Positions 52,664 to 62,897 of a stretch of DNA of 64,000 nt are shown here, in pieces. Numbering within the stretch: position 1 is the first letter of the stretch; each line of letters starts with the position of its first letter. Source of the stretch: Listeria monocytogenes ATCC 19117 (GTDB lineage Bacteria; Bacillota; Bacilli; Lactobacillales; Listeriaceae); assembly GCF_000307025.1 (NCBI RefSeq), contig NC_018584.1:372001-436000 (forward strand), given 5' to 3'. The notes beneath the pieces were generated by a model. That model was not told the origin of the DNA and ran no database searches. It worked only from the letters and a program-made list of their open reading frames with translations. The position numbers were made by a program, and so were the translations under genes.

Positions 52664-53990
52664 AACGAAAAAGAAGTCGATTGTTAATGGATTTATTAAT
52701 GTAGCACAACGTCTTGGTGGTCAGATTCATTTGCGTTCATTGCGTGATGCTTTTGCGAGTATTATGCCGTTCATGATTTTAGCTGGTTTTGTCACGCTGA
52801 TTAACTATGTTATTTTAGAACCGACTGGCTTTATGGGCAAAATTGTTAACCCAGATACACTTAAAACATGGCAAGAGATTGGTATTTCAATCGGAAATGG
52901 TACGCTGAGTGTTATTACGCTTTTAGTCACTGTGGCGATTTCGTATCATTTATGTTTGAATCGCGGCTATAAAAACGTCATTGCTCCGATTCTTGTCGCT
53001 TTATCTTCTTTTATTGTTGTAACACCGATTGCGATGACGTTCCTTCCAGAAGGCGCATCAAAATCAATCGAAGTACCGAACGTTATCCCAGTTAGTTATA
53101 CTGGCGCGTCAGGCATGTTCGTCGGTATTATCGTTGGTTTAATTGCAACCGATTTATTCATTAAATTATCGAAAAACAAACGCATGCAAATTAATTTAAC
53201 AGGAAATATTCCACCGGCAGTTATTAAATCATTTAACGTGTTAATTCCGATTATGATTACGGTTATTATTTTCTCAGTTATGTCATTTGCCGTTAATCAA
53301 ATTTTCAACATGGACTTTAATACACTTGTGACAACGATTATCACGAAGCCACTTAGCTATGTGACGACAAGTCTTCCAGGCTTCTTGCTGATTACTTCTA
53401 TCGCTAACTTATTCTTCGGTTTGGGTATTCACCAAGCAGTTATTTCTGGTCCGTTACTAGATCCATTTTTACTTCAAAATATGCAAGAAAACATGGTTGC
53501 CTACGCGAATCATCAAGAAATTCCGCATATTATTAATATGGCTTTCAAAGACACATTTGCGGTTATGGGTGGCTCAGGAAACACGATTGGCTTATTAATT
53601 GCCATTTTCATCTTTGGGAAACGAAAAGATTACAAAGATATCTCGAAACTATCTGCGGCACCATCACTATTTAACATCAGTGAGCCAATCATCTTTGGTC
53701 TGCCGATTGTGTTCAACCCGTTACTTATTATCCCGTTCGTATTAGCGCCGATTTTCTCTTTAACAACAGCGTATTATGCGACAGCAGCAGGTTGGATTAA
53801 TCATGTAGTTGTACAAACCCCGTGGACGACACCGCCAATTATTTCTGGTTTCCTAGCAACTGGCGGGGACTGGCGCGCGTCCGTTTTACAAGTAATTATC
53901 ATTGTTGTGACAGTCTTTATCTATCTGCCGTTCCTACGTATGGATGAAAAAGTTGCTTTTGCTACAGCTCAAAAAACAGAAGCAAAATAA
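52656..53990 (+). CDS. PTS lactose/cellobiose-family EIIC
   Basis: The protein has 444 residues from ATG 52656 (GGGAGG upstream). Eight to ten membrane segments; LRDAFASIMPFMILAGFVTLINYV and PSLFNISEPIIFGLPIVFNP (the conserved NISEPxxFG substrate-site motif) and WTTPPIISGFLATGGDW are family hallmarks. Imports beta-glucosides with the EIIB encoded next. No EIIA gene is present in the cluster. Confidence 0.92.
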   Translation: MAETKKKSIVNGFINVAQRLGGQIHLRSLRDAFASIMPFMILAGFVTLINYVILEPTGFMGKIVNPDTLKTWQEIGISIGNGTLSVITLLVTVAISYHLCLNRGYKNVIAPILVALSSFIVVTPIAMTFLPEGASKSIEVPNVIPVSYTGASGMFVGIIVGLIATDLFIKLSKNKRMQINLTGNIPPAVIKSFNVLIPIMITVIIFSVMSFAVNQIFNMDFNTLVTTIITKPLSYVTTSLPGFLLITSIANLFFGLGIHQAVISGPLLDPFLLQNMQENMVAYANHQEIPHIINMAFKDTFAVMGGSGNTIGLLIAIFIFGKRKDYKDISKLSAAPSLFNISEPIIFGLPIVFNPLLIIPFVLAPIFSLTTAYYATAAGWINHVVVQTPWTTPPIISGFLATGGDWRASVLQVIIIVVTVFIYLPFLRMDEKVAFATAQKTEAK

Positions 53991-54007
53991 GGAAGGAAGT
54001 TTAACCA

Positions 54008-54310
54008 ATGAAAAACATTTTATTAGTATGTAATGCTGGTATGTCCACAAGTTTCTTAGTAGAAAAAATGAAAGCAGCAGGCGCGGAACAAGGCGTTGAA
54101 GCAAATATCTGGGCTGTATCCGACGCTGAACTACACGAAAACTGGGAAAAAGCAGATGTCATTTTGCTTGGACCACAAGTTGGTTATTTAAAAGGGAACA
54201 CAGAAAAAGTAGTTGGCGGAAAAATTCCTGTCGAAGTAATTAATATGCTAGACTACGGCCGTGTCAATGGAGCGGCGGTACTTGAAAGAGCAATCGAATT
54301 AATCGGTTAA
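54008..54310 (+). CDS. PTS lactose/cellobiose-family EIIB
   Basis: The protein has 100 residues. MKNILLVCNAGMSTSFLVEKM has the phosphorylated Cys8 in the CxxGMSTS loop; VILLGPQVGYL follows. Passes phosphate to the sugar carried by the EIIC encoded upstream. Phosphate must come from an EIIA encoded elsewhere. Confidence 0.93.
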   Translation: MKNILLVCNAGMSTSFLVEKMKAAGAEQGVEANIWAVSDAELHENWEKADVILLGPQVGYLKGNTEKVVGGKIPVEVINMLDYGRVNGAAVLERAIELIG

Positions 54311-54318
54311 AAAAGTAA

Positions 54319-54350
54319 GGGAGTGTGGCTTATAGTCGCGCTCCTTTTTT
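54319..54350 (+). terminator. Terminator of the beta-glucoside operon
   Basis: GGAGTGTGGC pairs with GTCGCGCTCC through G.T pairs, then TTTTTT. Confidence 0.75.
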
Positions 54351-54396
54351 ATCGGGGAAGAAAGTGTTATAATGTGTGAAAAGGAGCGGAATTATT

Positions 54397-54591
54397 ATGA
54401 AATATGTAAAATCACAAATGAAAGAGCTTGTAAAAGATAGCGTAGACTTGCAAGAACGCCTTCAAAAGCTAATGAAAGAAATGGACTTAGAAAAAACTTT
54501 CGCTTTAAAAGCACTTTATCATTCAGAAGTAGCTGATGGTGGACCGTATCAAACAGCTTATCAAGATTTGGATTATAAATATAAAGATTAA
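54397..54591 (+). CDS. Small conserved cytoplasmic protein, unknown function
   Basis: The protein has 64 residues from ATG 54397 (AAGGAGCGG 7 nt upstream); TATAAT at 54368-54373 gives a start of transcription that excludes the ATG at 54376. Charged and helical (MKYVKSQMKELVKDSVDLQERLQKLMKEM). Own promoter and terminator. Function unknown. Confidence 0.7.
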   Translation: MKYVKSQMKELVKDSVDLQERLQKLMKEMDLEKTFALKALYHSEVADGGPYQTAYQDLDYKYKD

Positions 54592-54596
54592 CATCA

Positions 54597-54631
54597 AATG
54601 GCTCTGCTAAACAATTAGCAGAGCCATTTTT
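54597..54631. terminator. Bidirectional terminator
   Basis: AATGGCTCTGCTAA, loop ACAA and TTAGCAGAGCCATT form a perfect stem. The T tract merges with the stop codon of the convergent WYL regulator gene. Confidence 0.9.
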
Positions 54632-55550
54632 AGATATATTTTCCTTGGATTTCTTTTAAGTAGTCAACAAAATTATCGTAAAAGTCATCACGGTTTTGAA
54701 TGGTTACATGCGTTCCAAGTTGAAGTAAAAAGCGATACCCAGCCTCGTGATCAGGAAGCGTTACTTTTGCTAAAAAATGTGCGTCATCTTGCTGCGAGAT
54801 TTCGACTAGATCAAAGCGCTCGATGATTTGCTCGCGGGCAATTTTATCGACAATTAAGTTGACTTCATGCATCAAAAACATCGGTCTGTCGGGTGGGGCG
54901 CCAAACGGTTTTACACTAAAAGGGCGAGCTTCAAACGTTTCTTCTAGCGTTTTTAGTTCAACAATCCGCGACATTTTAAATGTTCGAAAATCGCTGCGTT
55001 CCAAACTGTAACCTTGCAAATACCAAGAACGATTCCTAAACAGGAGGTGATAAGGCTCAGTTTTACGAATGGTTTGGTTACCCGTTCGATCAATATAGCT
55101 GAGTTCTACGAGTTGATGTTTTTTAATCGCTAAATATAAACTTTCGACTTTAGCGTTTAATTCGTTTTTCATGGACAAATTGGAGAAATCGAGCGAAATG
55201 GAACTTTTAGGCGGTTCGCTTGAATGGTCGAGCATGTTTTTCATTTTTTGGAGGGTTTTCTTGGTTTCGGCGGAAGAAAGCAACTGCTCCATCCCGTCCA
55301 AACTAGCAATAATTGCGGTTAAATCATCTACTGTGAGAAGCTTTTTATCGACTTTGTAGGTAGGCATAATACCGATGCCACCCTTTGTTCCGGCAATCGT
55401 GTAAATCGGGATATTCGCCATCGCAAGTGTGTCAATATCGCGGAAAATAGTACGTTTGGAAACCTCAAACATTGTAGCCATTTCAGAAGCACTGACTAGC
55501 TCGCGTTGGAGAAGCAGCATAATGATTCCGATGAGTCGCTCGATTTTCAT
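54630..55550 (-). CDS. YafY-type HTH/WYL-domain transcriptional regulator
   Basis: The protein has 306 residues. HTH_11 (RLIGIIMLLLQRELVSASEMATMFEVSKRTIFRDIDTLAMANIPIYTIAGTKGGIGI), then a WYL domain (VELSYIDRTGNQTIRKTEPYHLLFRNRSWYLQGYSLERSDFRTFKMSRI) and WCX extension. GGAG 6 nt before the ATG. A perfect 28-bp dyad lies just upstream, shared with the divergent effector-domain gene. Confidence 0.9.
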   Translation of the reverse strand: MKIERLIGIIMLLLQRELVSASEMATMFEVSKRTIFRDIDTLAMANIPIYTIAGTKGGIGIMPTYKVDKKLLTVDDLTAIIASLDGMEQLLSSAETKKTLQKMKNMLDHSSEPPKSSISLDFSNLSMKNELNAKVESLYLAIKKHQLVELSYIDRTGNQTIRKTEPYHLLFRNRSWYLQGYSLERSDFRTFKMSRIVELKTLEETFEARPFSVKPFGAPPDRPMFLMHEVNLIVDKIAREQIIERFDLVEISQQDDAHFLAKVTLPDHEAGYRFLLQLGTHVTIQNRDDFYDNFVDYLKEIQGKYI

Positions 55551-55570
55551 TTTTTTCTCCTTTGTTTTTG

Positions 55571-55598
55571 GAATGATGACAGACAGTTGTCATCATTC
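55571..55598. promoter_or_regulatory. Perfect operator between WYL regulator and divergent gene
   Basis: GAATGATGACA (55571-55581), GACAGT, TGTCATCATTC (55588-55598): 11-bp arms without mismatch. It lies about 20 bp before the regulator start codon and about 55 bp before the divergent gene. Confidence 0.75.
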
Positions 55599-55652
55599 AC
55601 GTGTTATAGTTACATCATATCAAAGTTAAGTAACTTTTTGGAGGGAAATATT

Positions 55653-56072
55653 ATGGCATTTGAAATTGTTGAATTAAAAAAAGAAACATTTACTGGAAAT
55701 AAAGTAGAAATCCCTGAATTTGATCCACAAAAAGGCTTTGGCCCAATGAGCGAAATTAAAGAATCAGCCCACACAAAATTTGCAAAAAACGAAAAAGACT
55801 ACGTTGGCATTAACGCAAGTCTTGACGACCTACAATATTACATCGTAGCTAGTGCAAAAGGTGAAAACGGCGACACTACTTTCGACATTCCAGAAGGCAA
55901 ATACGCAAAATTCGTAACAAGCGAAACAGACCGCCCAGCTCTAGACGGCTTCATCGGCGCAGCATACGGCGAGGTTAGTCAAAGCGATACGGTTGGCATT
56001 GCGGGATCGTTTAATTTGGAGGATCTTAGAGAAGCTGAGTTTACGCTTTATATTCCGGTTGTTAGTAAGTAA
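55653..56072 (+). CDS. GyrI-like/effector-binding-domain protein
   Basis: The protein has 139 residues from ATG 55653 (GGAGGGA 7 nt upstream); frame extension upstream crosses the operator and is rejected. MAFEIVELKKETFTGNKVEIPEFDP, YYIVASAKGENG, FDIPEGKYAKFVTS and FTLYIPVVSK match the stand-alone effector-binding fold (AraC_E_bind/GyrI-like). DIPEGKYAKF is the typical ligand-side strand. Likely binds the compound that the adjacent WYL regulator responds to. Confidence 0.8.
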   Translation: MAFEIVELKKETFTGNKVEIPEFDPQKGFGPMSEIKESAHTKFAKNEKDYVGINASLDDLQYYIVASAKGENGDTTFDIPEGKYAKFVTSETDRPALDGFIGAAYGEVSQSDTVGIAGSFNLEDLREAEFTLYIPVVSK

Positions 56073-56083
56073 ATAAATTGAGA

Positions 56084-56114
56084 GACCCCTTTCGGTGGAG
56101 AGGGGTCTTTTTTC
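56084..56114 (+). terminator. Terminator after the effector-domain gene
   Basis: AGACCCCT and AGGGGTCT, 10-nt loop, followed by six Ts. Confidence 0.85.
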
Positions 56115-56120
56115 ACTAAA

Positions 56121-56882
56121 CTAAACCAACCTCACCAAAACCCCAACATCCTCACAATACCCCAAACACCCACCAGCCATGTCCTTCGACGTAACCAACC
56201 AATCAAATTCCGCCAATTCCCCGTAAGTAAGCAAAGCCGACTTATCCACCTTCGTATGATCCACTAGCAAAAATTTCTCCGTCGCTTTTTCCATCATATG
56301 GCGCTTAATCTCATACTCCAAAATATCCGAATTCATCACCCCGTGCGTAGTAGACAGCGCAGTTGCGGCCATAAAAGCTTTCGTAATATTATATTTCTCA
56401 AAAAATCCCCAATTCTCCACGCCAACAAATGATTTAGTACTCGTTTTAAAAGTCGAGCCAATAACAATCAATTTCACATTATCCATTTCACTCGCAAAAT
56501 TAATCACATCTAGGCTGTTCGTAATAATAGTAATATCCTTATCCGTTGGCAGAGCCGCAGCGAGACAGCTAGTCGTTGTGCCGGAATCAATAAAAATCAA
56601 ATCATTTTCTTCAATAAAATCAGCCGCCGCTTTTCCGATAAGCTGTTTTTCTGTGTGATTTTCTGTATCACGATTTTCGAACGGCCGAATTTCTTCGGGA
56701 TTATTATAAACAGAAACGACGCCACCATAGACTTTTTGGATGGTGTTTTTTTGGAGAAGTTTGGCAATGTCTCGGCGAACGGTATTTTTGGAAACATTGA
56801 ATTGTTCGCATAAATCGTCGAGGCTAATACTGCCTTTTTCGTGAATTAAATTCTCAATCGCTTGAATGCGTTGTACTTTCAT
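56121..56882 (-). CDS. iolR: DeoR-family repressor of inositol genes
   Basis: The protein has 253 residues from ATG 56882 (AAAGGA 10 nt upstream). SISLDDLCEQFNVSKNTVRRDIAKLLQKNTIQKVYGGV and FIEENDLIFIDSGTTTSCLAA closely follow B. subtilis IolR. Divergent from iolABCD. In B. subtilis the inducer is 2-deoxy-5-keto-D-gluconate 6-phosphate, the product of IolC. AATCAA elements in the 56883-57076 region are possible half-sites. Confidence 0.88.
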   Translation of the reverse strand: MKVQRIQAIENLIHEKGSISLDDLCEQFNVSKNTVRRDIAKLLQKNTIQKVYGGVVSVYNNPEEIRPFENRDTENHTEKQLIGKAAADFIEENDLIFIDSGTTTSCLAAALPTDKDITIITNSLDVINFASEMDNVKLIVIGSTFKTSTKSFVGVENWGFFEKYNITKAFMAATALSTTHGVMNSDILEYEIKRHMMEKATEKFLLVDHTKVDKSALLTYGELAEFDWLVTSKDMAGGCLGYCEDVGVLVRLV

Positions 56883-57076
56883 TTTAAATTCATCCTTTGG
56901 CAAAATTATTTTAATTACACTATTTATAACACATGCTCAAAAGGTAATCAACTATGATTTTTTATGGTGAAGTTAGTGACAAAAATTAAATTGACTCTCT
57001 AATTTTATTGGCTTAAGATGGGGTTATAATCGATTAATGGTTAACTTATGAGTAATTTTAAGTGGAGGGATTTTTT

Positions 57077-58543
57077 ATGGCAGATGTACGGAAGTTAAAG
57101 AATTATATTAATGGTGAATGGGTCGAGAGTAGGGCGGACAAATACGAAGATGTCATCAATCCGGCGACGGGGGAAGTGCTGTGCCAAGTGCCGATATCGA
57201 CACGCGCAGAATTAGATCAGGCGGCTGTCATTGCTGAACAAGCTTTTGAAAAATGGAGCCAAGTTGCTGTACCAAGACGTGCACGGGTTCTATTTAGTTT
57301 CCAACAGTTACTCATTCAACATAAAGAAAAACTAGCAAGACTGATTACACTCGAAAATGGTAAAAATTTATCCGAAGCACGCGGTGAAGTCCAACGTGGT
57401 ATTGAAAATGTCGAGTTCGCGGCTGGAGCGCCAACACTAATGATGGGTGATTCGCTGGCTTCGATTGCAACCGATGTGGAGGCGGCAAATTATCGCTATC
57501 CGGTCGGGGTTGTTGGTGGAATCGCACCATTTAACTTCCCGATGATGGTACCATGTTGGATGTTCCCAATGGCCATTGCGCTTGGTAACTCGTTTATTTT
57601 AAAACCATCCGAGAGAACGCCACTTTTAATGGAGAAATTGGTGGAATTATTTTCTGAAGCGGGTCTTCCAAAAGGTGTATTCAATGTAGTGTACGGTGCG
57701 CATGATGTGGTTAACGGAATTTTAGAGAACGAAATAATTAAAGCGGTTTCTTTTGTTGGTTCTAAGCCAGTTGGTGAATATGTCTACAAAACAGGGAGCG
57801 CAAATTTAAAACGAGTGCAAGCCTTAACAGGTGCGAAAAACCATACAATTGTGCTTAATGATGCGGATTTAGAAGATACCGTGACGAATGTTATTTCAGC
57901 GGCATTCGGATCGGCGGGTGAACGTTGTATGGCATGTGCGGTCGTCACAGTTGAAGAAGGCATCGCGGATGAGTTTCTAGCGGCACTTCGGACAGCCGCG
58001 CAAAATGTGAAAATTGGAAATGGGTTAGACGATGGCGTTTTCCTCGGTCCTGTAATTCGCGAAGAAAACCAAAAACGCACGATTGCTTATATTGAAAAAG
58101 GCTTGGAAGAAGGCGCGAAATTAACAGTAGATGGTCGGGAAACTGGACTTTCAGAAGGGCACTTTGTTGGTCCAACAATTTTGGAAGATGTTACGACGGA
58201 TATGACGATTTGGAAAGACGAGATTTTCGCACCAGTTTTATCCGTGATTCGTGTGAAAAATCTCCAAGAAGCAGTTCGGGTTGCGAATCAATCTGAATTT
58301 GCAAATGGCGCTTGTATTTTCACAAATAATGCCAAAGCAATTCGCTACTTTAGAGAAAAAATCGACGCTGGAATGCTTGGTGTGAATTTGGGCGTACCTG
58401 CTCCAATGGCGTTTTTCCCGTTTTCTGGTTGGAAATCGTCCTTTTATGGAACGCTTCATGCTAACGGCAAAGACAGCGTGGATTTTTACACGCATAAGAA
58501 AGTTGTCACAGCGAGATATTCATTAAAAGGTTACGAAGAATAG
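57077..58543 (+). CDS. iolA: Methylmalonate-semialdehyde dehydrogenase (malonate semialdehyde step)
   Basis: The protein has 488 residues from ATG 57077 (GTGGAGGG upstream); the ATG at 57062 overlaps that site. [25 protein letters not shown] and [14 protein letters not shown] with catalytic Cys284 mark the CoA-acylating MMSDH family. It turns malonate semialdehyde into acetyl-CoA at the end of inositol breakdown. A TATAAT is at 57025-57030. First gene of iolABCD. Confidence 0.94.
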   Translation: MADVRKLKNYINGEWVESRADKYEDVINPATGEVLCQVPISTRAELDQAAVIAEQAFEKWSQVAVPRRARVLFSFQQLLIQHKEKLARLITLENGKNLSEARGEVQRGIENVEFAAGAPTLMMGDSLASIATDVEAANYRYPVGVVGGIAPFNFPMMVPCWMFPMAIALGNSFILKPSERTPLLMEKLVELFSEAGLPKGVFNVVYGAHDVVNGILENEIIKAVSFVGSKPVGEYVYKTGSANLKRVQALTGAKNHTIVLNDADLEDTVTNVISAAFGSAGERCMACAVVTVEEGIADEFLAALRTAAQNVKIGNGLDDGVFLGPVIREENQKRTIAYIEKGLEEGAKLTVDGRETGLSEGHFVGPTILEDVTTDMTIWKDEIFAPVLSVIRVKNLQEAVRVANQSEFANGACIFTNNAKAIRYFREKIDAGMLGVNLGVPAPMAFFPFSGWKSSFYGTLHANGKDSVDFYTHKKVVTARYSLKGYEE

Positions 58544-58555
58544 GAGGGCGCAAAA

Positions 58556-59377
58556 ATGGGCAAACTGTTACGAAAACCGTTAAATGAGAGAATAGCGCCT
58601 GGCATTACGTTTGTGCAGGATATTAACCAAGCTAATTCTCCGCTAAGTTATGTTGGTTTTCGCTTAATTGAAATGGAAAAAGGTGCTATTTATCAGGAGG
58701 AGCTTACTGATTTAGAGTGTTGTATTGTTGCGCTTACTGGGAAAATTACAGTGAGTGAGGGTGACAATATTTTTGCGGAGATTGGGACAAGAGCGAATGT
58801 CTTTGAAAAAATTCCGACAGATAGCGTGTTTATTTCTGGCGGACGGACGTTTCAAGTGAAGGCGGACACAGAAAAAGCTCGTGTAGCGCTTTGCTACTCC
58901 CAGGCGAATCGAGACTTGCCAACGACACTTATTAAGGCTAGTGATAATTCGATTGAGCAGCGCGGAAAATATCAAAATAAACGACTGGTACATAACATTT
59001 TGCCAGATGTAAGTGAGGTTGCGAGCAGTTTGTTGGTTGTGGAAGTGTATACGGATGGCGGAAATTTTTCGAGTTATCCGCCGCATAAACATGACCGCGA
59101 TAATCTGCCAGCGGAGTCGCTTTTGGAAGAAAGTTATTATCATGAAATTAATCCGGAGCAAGGTTTTATTTTTCAACGTGTCTATACGGATGACCGGACG
59201 CTTGATGAAACGATGGCTGTGGAGCATCAAAATGCGGTTATCGTTCCAGAAGGCTATCACCCAGTTGGCGTGCCAGATGGATATGATTCATATTATTTGA
59301 ACGTAATGGCTGGACCGAAACGGGTTTGGAAATTTCACAACGATCCGGACCATGAATGGATTTTAGAACGAGACTAA
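58556..59377 (+). CDS. iolB: 5-deoxy-glucuronate isomerase
   Basis: The protein has 273 residues, a double cupin. SYPPHKHDRDNLPAESLLEESYYHEINPEQGF carries the metal-binding histidines and Glu, and PVGVPDGYDSYYLNVMAGPKRVWKFHNDPDHEW is the family end. Isomerises 5-deoxy-glucuronate to 2-deoxy-5-keto-gluconate. AGGAGGGCG before the ATG, 12 bp after iolA. Confidence 0.94.
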   Translation: MGKLLRKPLNERIAPGITFVQDINQANSPLSYVGFRLIEMEKGAIYQEELTDLECCIVALTGKITVSEGDNIFAEIGTRANVFEKIPTDSVFISGGRTFQVKADTEKARVALCYSQANRDLPTTLIKASDNSIEQRGKYQNKRLVHNILPDVSEVASSLLVVEVYTDGGNFSSYPPHKHDRDNLPAESLLEESYYHEINPEQGFIFQRVYTDDRTLDETMAVEHQNAVIVPEGYHPVGVPDGYDSYYLNVMAGPKRVWKFHNDPDHEWILERD

Positions 59378-59393
59378 GAGGAGGATTTGGAGC

Positions 59394-60371
59394 ATGAATC
59401 TAAACAAACATAGCGAACGAAAATTTGATTTAATCACAGTAGGACGCGCTTGTATTGATTTGAACGCAGTCGAATACAATCGTCCAATGGAAGAAACGAT
59501 GACTTTTTCTAAATATGTGGGTGGTTCCCCGGCAAATATTGCGATAGGAACCGCAAAACTAGGCTTAAAAGTAGGTTTTATCGGCAAAATTTCTGCTGAT
59601 CAACATGGTCGTTTTATTGAGAAATATATGCGTGATTTGAGTATAAATACGGACGGAATGGTGAAAGATACGGAAGGCCGCAAAGTTGGCTTGGCGTTTA
59701 CGGAAATTAAAAGCCCAGATGAATGCAGTATTTTGATGTATCGCGAAAATGTAGCGGATTTGTATTTAACGCCAGAAGAAATTTCGGAAGATTATATAAA
59801 AGAGGCTCGCGTGCTGCTCATTTCTGGAACAGCTTTAGCGCAAAGTCCATCGCGGGAAGCTGTTTTAAAGGCAGTTAGTTTAGCTCGGAAAAATGATGTA
59901 GCCGTTGCTTTTGAATTAGATTATCGCCCTTATACGTGGACAAACACCGAAGAAACGGCGGTTTATTATTCACTTGTCGCAGAACAAGCGGATGTGATTA
60001 TTGGCACGCGCGACGAATTTGATATGATGGAAAATCAAGTCGGTGGCAAAAATGAAGCAACAAAAGCGCATCTTTTCCAACATCAAGCAGAAATTGTTGT
60101 CATTAAGCATGGGGTGGAAGGCTCATTCGCATATACAAAAGCGGGAGAAACATTCCAAGCAAAAGCATATAAAACAAAAGTGCTCAAAACATTCGGCGCG
60201 GGAGATTCCTACGCATCAGCCTTCTTATACGGTTTATTTAGCGGTGAAAGTATCGAAACAGCCCTTAAATACGGAAGTGCCGCGGCTTCGATTGTTGTTA
60301 GCAAGCATAGTTCCTCAGACGCGATGCCAACAGCTGATGAAATCAAAGCGCTCATTGCGCAAGCGGAATAG
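59394..60371 (+). CDS. iolC: 5-dehydro-2-deoxygluconokinase
   Basis: The protein has 325 residues, PfkB family. GGSPANIAIGTAKLGLKVGFIGKIS and KTFGAGDSYASAFLYGLFSG (anion hole and catalytic Asp in GAGD) are present. Phosphorylates 2-deoxy-5-keto-gluconate to the 6-phosphate, which induces the operon through IolR in B. subtilis. Confidence 0.94.
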   Translation: MNLNKHSERKFDLITVGRACIDLNAVEYNRPMEETMTFSKYVGGSPANIAIGTAKLGLKVGFIGKISADQHGRFIEKYMRDLSINTDGMVKDTEGRKVGLAFTEIKSPDECSILMYRENVADLYLTPEEISEDYIKEARVLLISGTALAQSPSREAVLKAVSLARKNDVAVAFELDYRPYTWTNTEETAVYYSLVAEQADVIIGTRDEFDMMENQVGGKNEATKAHLFQHQAEIVVIKHGVEGSFAYTKAGETFQAKAYKTKVLKTFGAGDSYASAFLYGLFSGESIETALKYGSAAASIVVSKHSSSDAMPTADEIKALIAQAE

Positions 60372-60380
60372 GAGGAGATT

Positions 60381-62300
60381 ATGGTGACTGAAAAAACGAT
60401 TCGACTAACAACCGCACAAGCTTTGGTAAAATTTTTAAATCAGCAATATATCGAAGTGGACGGCGAAATGGCACCGTTTGTGGATGGTATTTTCACGCTG
60501 TTTGGACATGGAAATGTGGTTGGTATCGGGCAAGCCTTGGAAGAAGCCCCAGGTCATTTAAAAGTGTATCAAGGGAAAAATGAGCAGGGCATGGCGCACG
60601 CGGCAATCGCTTATGCAAAACAAAAAAATCGCCAGCGCATCTACGCGTGTTCCACATCAGCAGGACCAGGTTCCGCGAACTTAATAACAGCAGCCGGCAC
60701 CGCACTTGCGAATAATTTACCCGTGTTATTCTTGCCGGCCGACACATTCGCAACCAGACAGCCCGACCCAGTCTTGCAACAATTAGAGCATGAGTCGAGC
60801 ACGGCAATTACAACCAATGATGGCTTCCAAGCAGTCTCCAGATATTTTGACCGTGTGCAGCGACCAGAACAACTCATGAGCGCCCTGATTCGCGCTTTCG
60901 AAGTAATGACCAACCCAGCGAGCGCGGGACCAGCAACAATCTGCATTGCGCAAGACACAGAAGGAGAAGCATTCGATTATCCAGTCGAATTTTTCCAAAA
61001 ACGAATTCACTATCTTAATCGGCAAATCCCGACAAAGCGTGAACTAACCGAAGCAGCTCGGCTCATCAAAGCGAGCAAAACCCCAGTTATCATCGTCGGA
61101 GGTGGCGCCCGCTATTCAAGAGCACGCGAAGAATTGATCGCCCTTTCCGAGCAAACCAACATTCCGCTCGTCGAAACACATGCCGGGAAATCAACGCTTG
61201 AGTTTGACTTCAAAAACAACCTAGGTGGCACGGGAATCCTCGGGACGCTTGCTGCCAATAAAGCTATCCGTGACGCCGATTTAGTCATCGGAATTGGCAC
61301 GCGCTATACCGATTTCACAACCAGTTCCAAAACGGCATTCGATCCAACAACCAAATTTATCAATATCAATGTCAGCCGTATGCAAACATACAAATTAGAT
61401 GCCTTCCAAGTTGTCGGTGACGCCAAAGCAACCCTAGCCGAACTAGCGCCACTTTTAAAAGGTTATCAGACCCAATTTGGAAACAAGATAGCCGCATACA
61501 AAACCGAGTGGCTAGACGAAAGAGCACGGCTACAAACCACCAAATTCAACCGAGAAGCATTTACGCCAGAAATCAAAGATCAATTCGACCAAGCGACCTT
61601 AAACGAATATGCAGACCGCTTGCAGACCGAATTTACGCAAACAGAAGCACTTATCACAATTAATGACAACGTGGCACCGGATAGCATTGTCGTTTGTTCG
61701 GCCGGTTCACTTCCCGGAGATTTGCAACGACTCTGGAACCCAGCCGTACCAGACACCTATCACTTAGAATATGGCTATTCCTGCATGGGCTACGAAATAA
61801 ACGGTGCTCTCGGCGCGAAAATGGCCGCAGCAAAAAAACAAGAAGTATACGCCATCGTTGGCGACGGCAGCTTCTGCATGTCACACTCAGAACTACTAAC
61901 ATCCTTACAATACGGCAAAAAAATTAACATTATGCTCTTCGATAATTCCGGTTTTGGCTGCATTAACAACCTCCAAATGGCAAACGGCAGCGACAGTTTT
62001 TTCTGCGAATTCCGCGATAGCGACAACCAAATCATGCAAGTCGATTACGCCAAAATTGCAGAAGGATACGGAGCAAAAGTCTATAGAGCCAACACGAAAG
62101 AAGATTTAATCAGCGCACTGGAAGACGCAAAAACACAAAGCAAAACTACTTTGATCGAAATGAAAGTACTACCAAAAACTATGTCAGAAGGCTATCTTAA
62201 TTGGTGGAATGTGGGAGTTTCCGAAGTTTCAAACAAAGAAAGTATCAAGCAAGCATACGAAGAAAAACAAGCAAACCTGAAAAATGCCCGACTATATTAA
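60381..62300 (+). CDS. iolD: 3D-(3,5/4)-trihydroxycyclohexane-1,2-dione hydrolase
   Basis: The protein has 639 residues, ThDP family. The N-terminal VDGIFTLFGHGNVVGIGQALEEAPGHLKVYQGKNEQGMAHAAIA contains the catalytic Glu; GDGSFCMSHSELLTSLQYGKKINIMLFDNSGFGCINNLQ is the ThDP/Mg motif. Opens the ring of the inositol-derived dione. GGAGGAG before the ATG. Genes iolE and iolG, needed for the first steps, are not in the window after iolD. Confidence 0.94.
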   Translation: MVTEKTIRLTTAQALVKFLNQQYIEVDGEMAPFVDGIFTLFGHGNVVGIGQALEEAPGHLKVYQGKNEQGMAHAAIAYAKQKNRQRIYACSTSAGPGSANLITAAGTALANNLPVLFLPADTFATRQPDPVLQQLEHESSTAITTNDGFQAVSRYFDRVQRPEQLMSALIRAFEVMTNPASAGPATICIAQDTEGEAFDYPVEFFQKRIHYLNRQIPTKRELTEAARLIKASKTPVIIVGGGARYSRAREELIALSEQTNIPLVETHAGKSTLEFDFKNNLGGTGILGTLAANKAIRDADLVIGIGTRYTDFTTSSKTAFDPTTKFININVSRMQTYKLDAFQVVGDAKATLAELAPLLKGYQTQFGNKIAAYKTEWLDERARLQTTKFNREAFTPEIKDQFDQATLNEYADRLQTEFTQTEALITINDNVAPDSIVVCSAGSLPGDLQRLWNPAVPDTYHLEYGYSCMGYEINGALGAKMAAAKKQEVYAIVGDGSFCMSHSELLTSLQYGKKINIMLFDNSGFGCINNLQMANGSDSFFCEFRDSDNQIMQVDYAKIAEGYGAKVYRANTKEDLISALEDAKTQSKTTLIEMKVLPKTMSEGYLNWWNVGVSEVSNKESIKQAYEEKQANLKNARLY

Positions 62301-62344
62301 GCAAAACAAAAACAAGTCCATCACCGGACTTGTTTTTGTTTTGC
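62301..62344 (+). terminator. Terminator of iolABCD
   Basis: A perfect 19-bp stem (core AAAACAAGTCC / GGACTTGTTTT) with a 6-nt loop ATCACC. Confidence 0.9.
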
Positions 62345-62405
62345 CACTTCAATAGCCCCGCCTTGCATCACACCAGTTTTTCTTTATAATAAAAAGTAAC
62401 TGTAA

Positions 62406-62804
<399 letters not shown>

Positions 62805-62897
62805 GTGATTTTTAGTTACTTTGTCGCGTAGTAAATCCAGATTTTTTATGCCATAATTAATAAGCTAAAATGTATTTTTATAAAAGAGTGGTGTGAA

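Noticed and set aside
58712-59260. 182-codon minus-strand frame opposite iolB
   Set aside because: iolB is unmistakable on the plus strand; the reverse frame has no ribosome site and an implausible composition.
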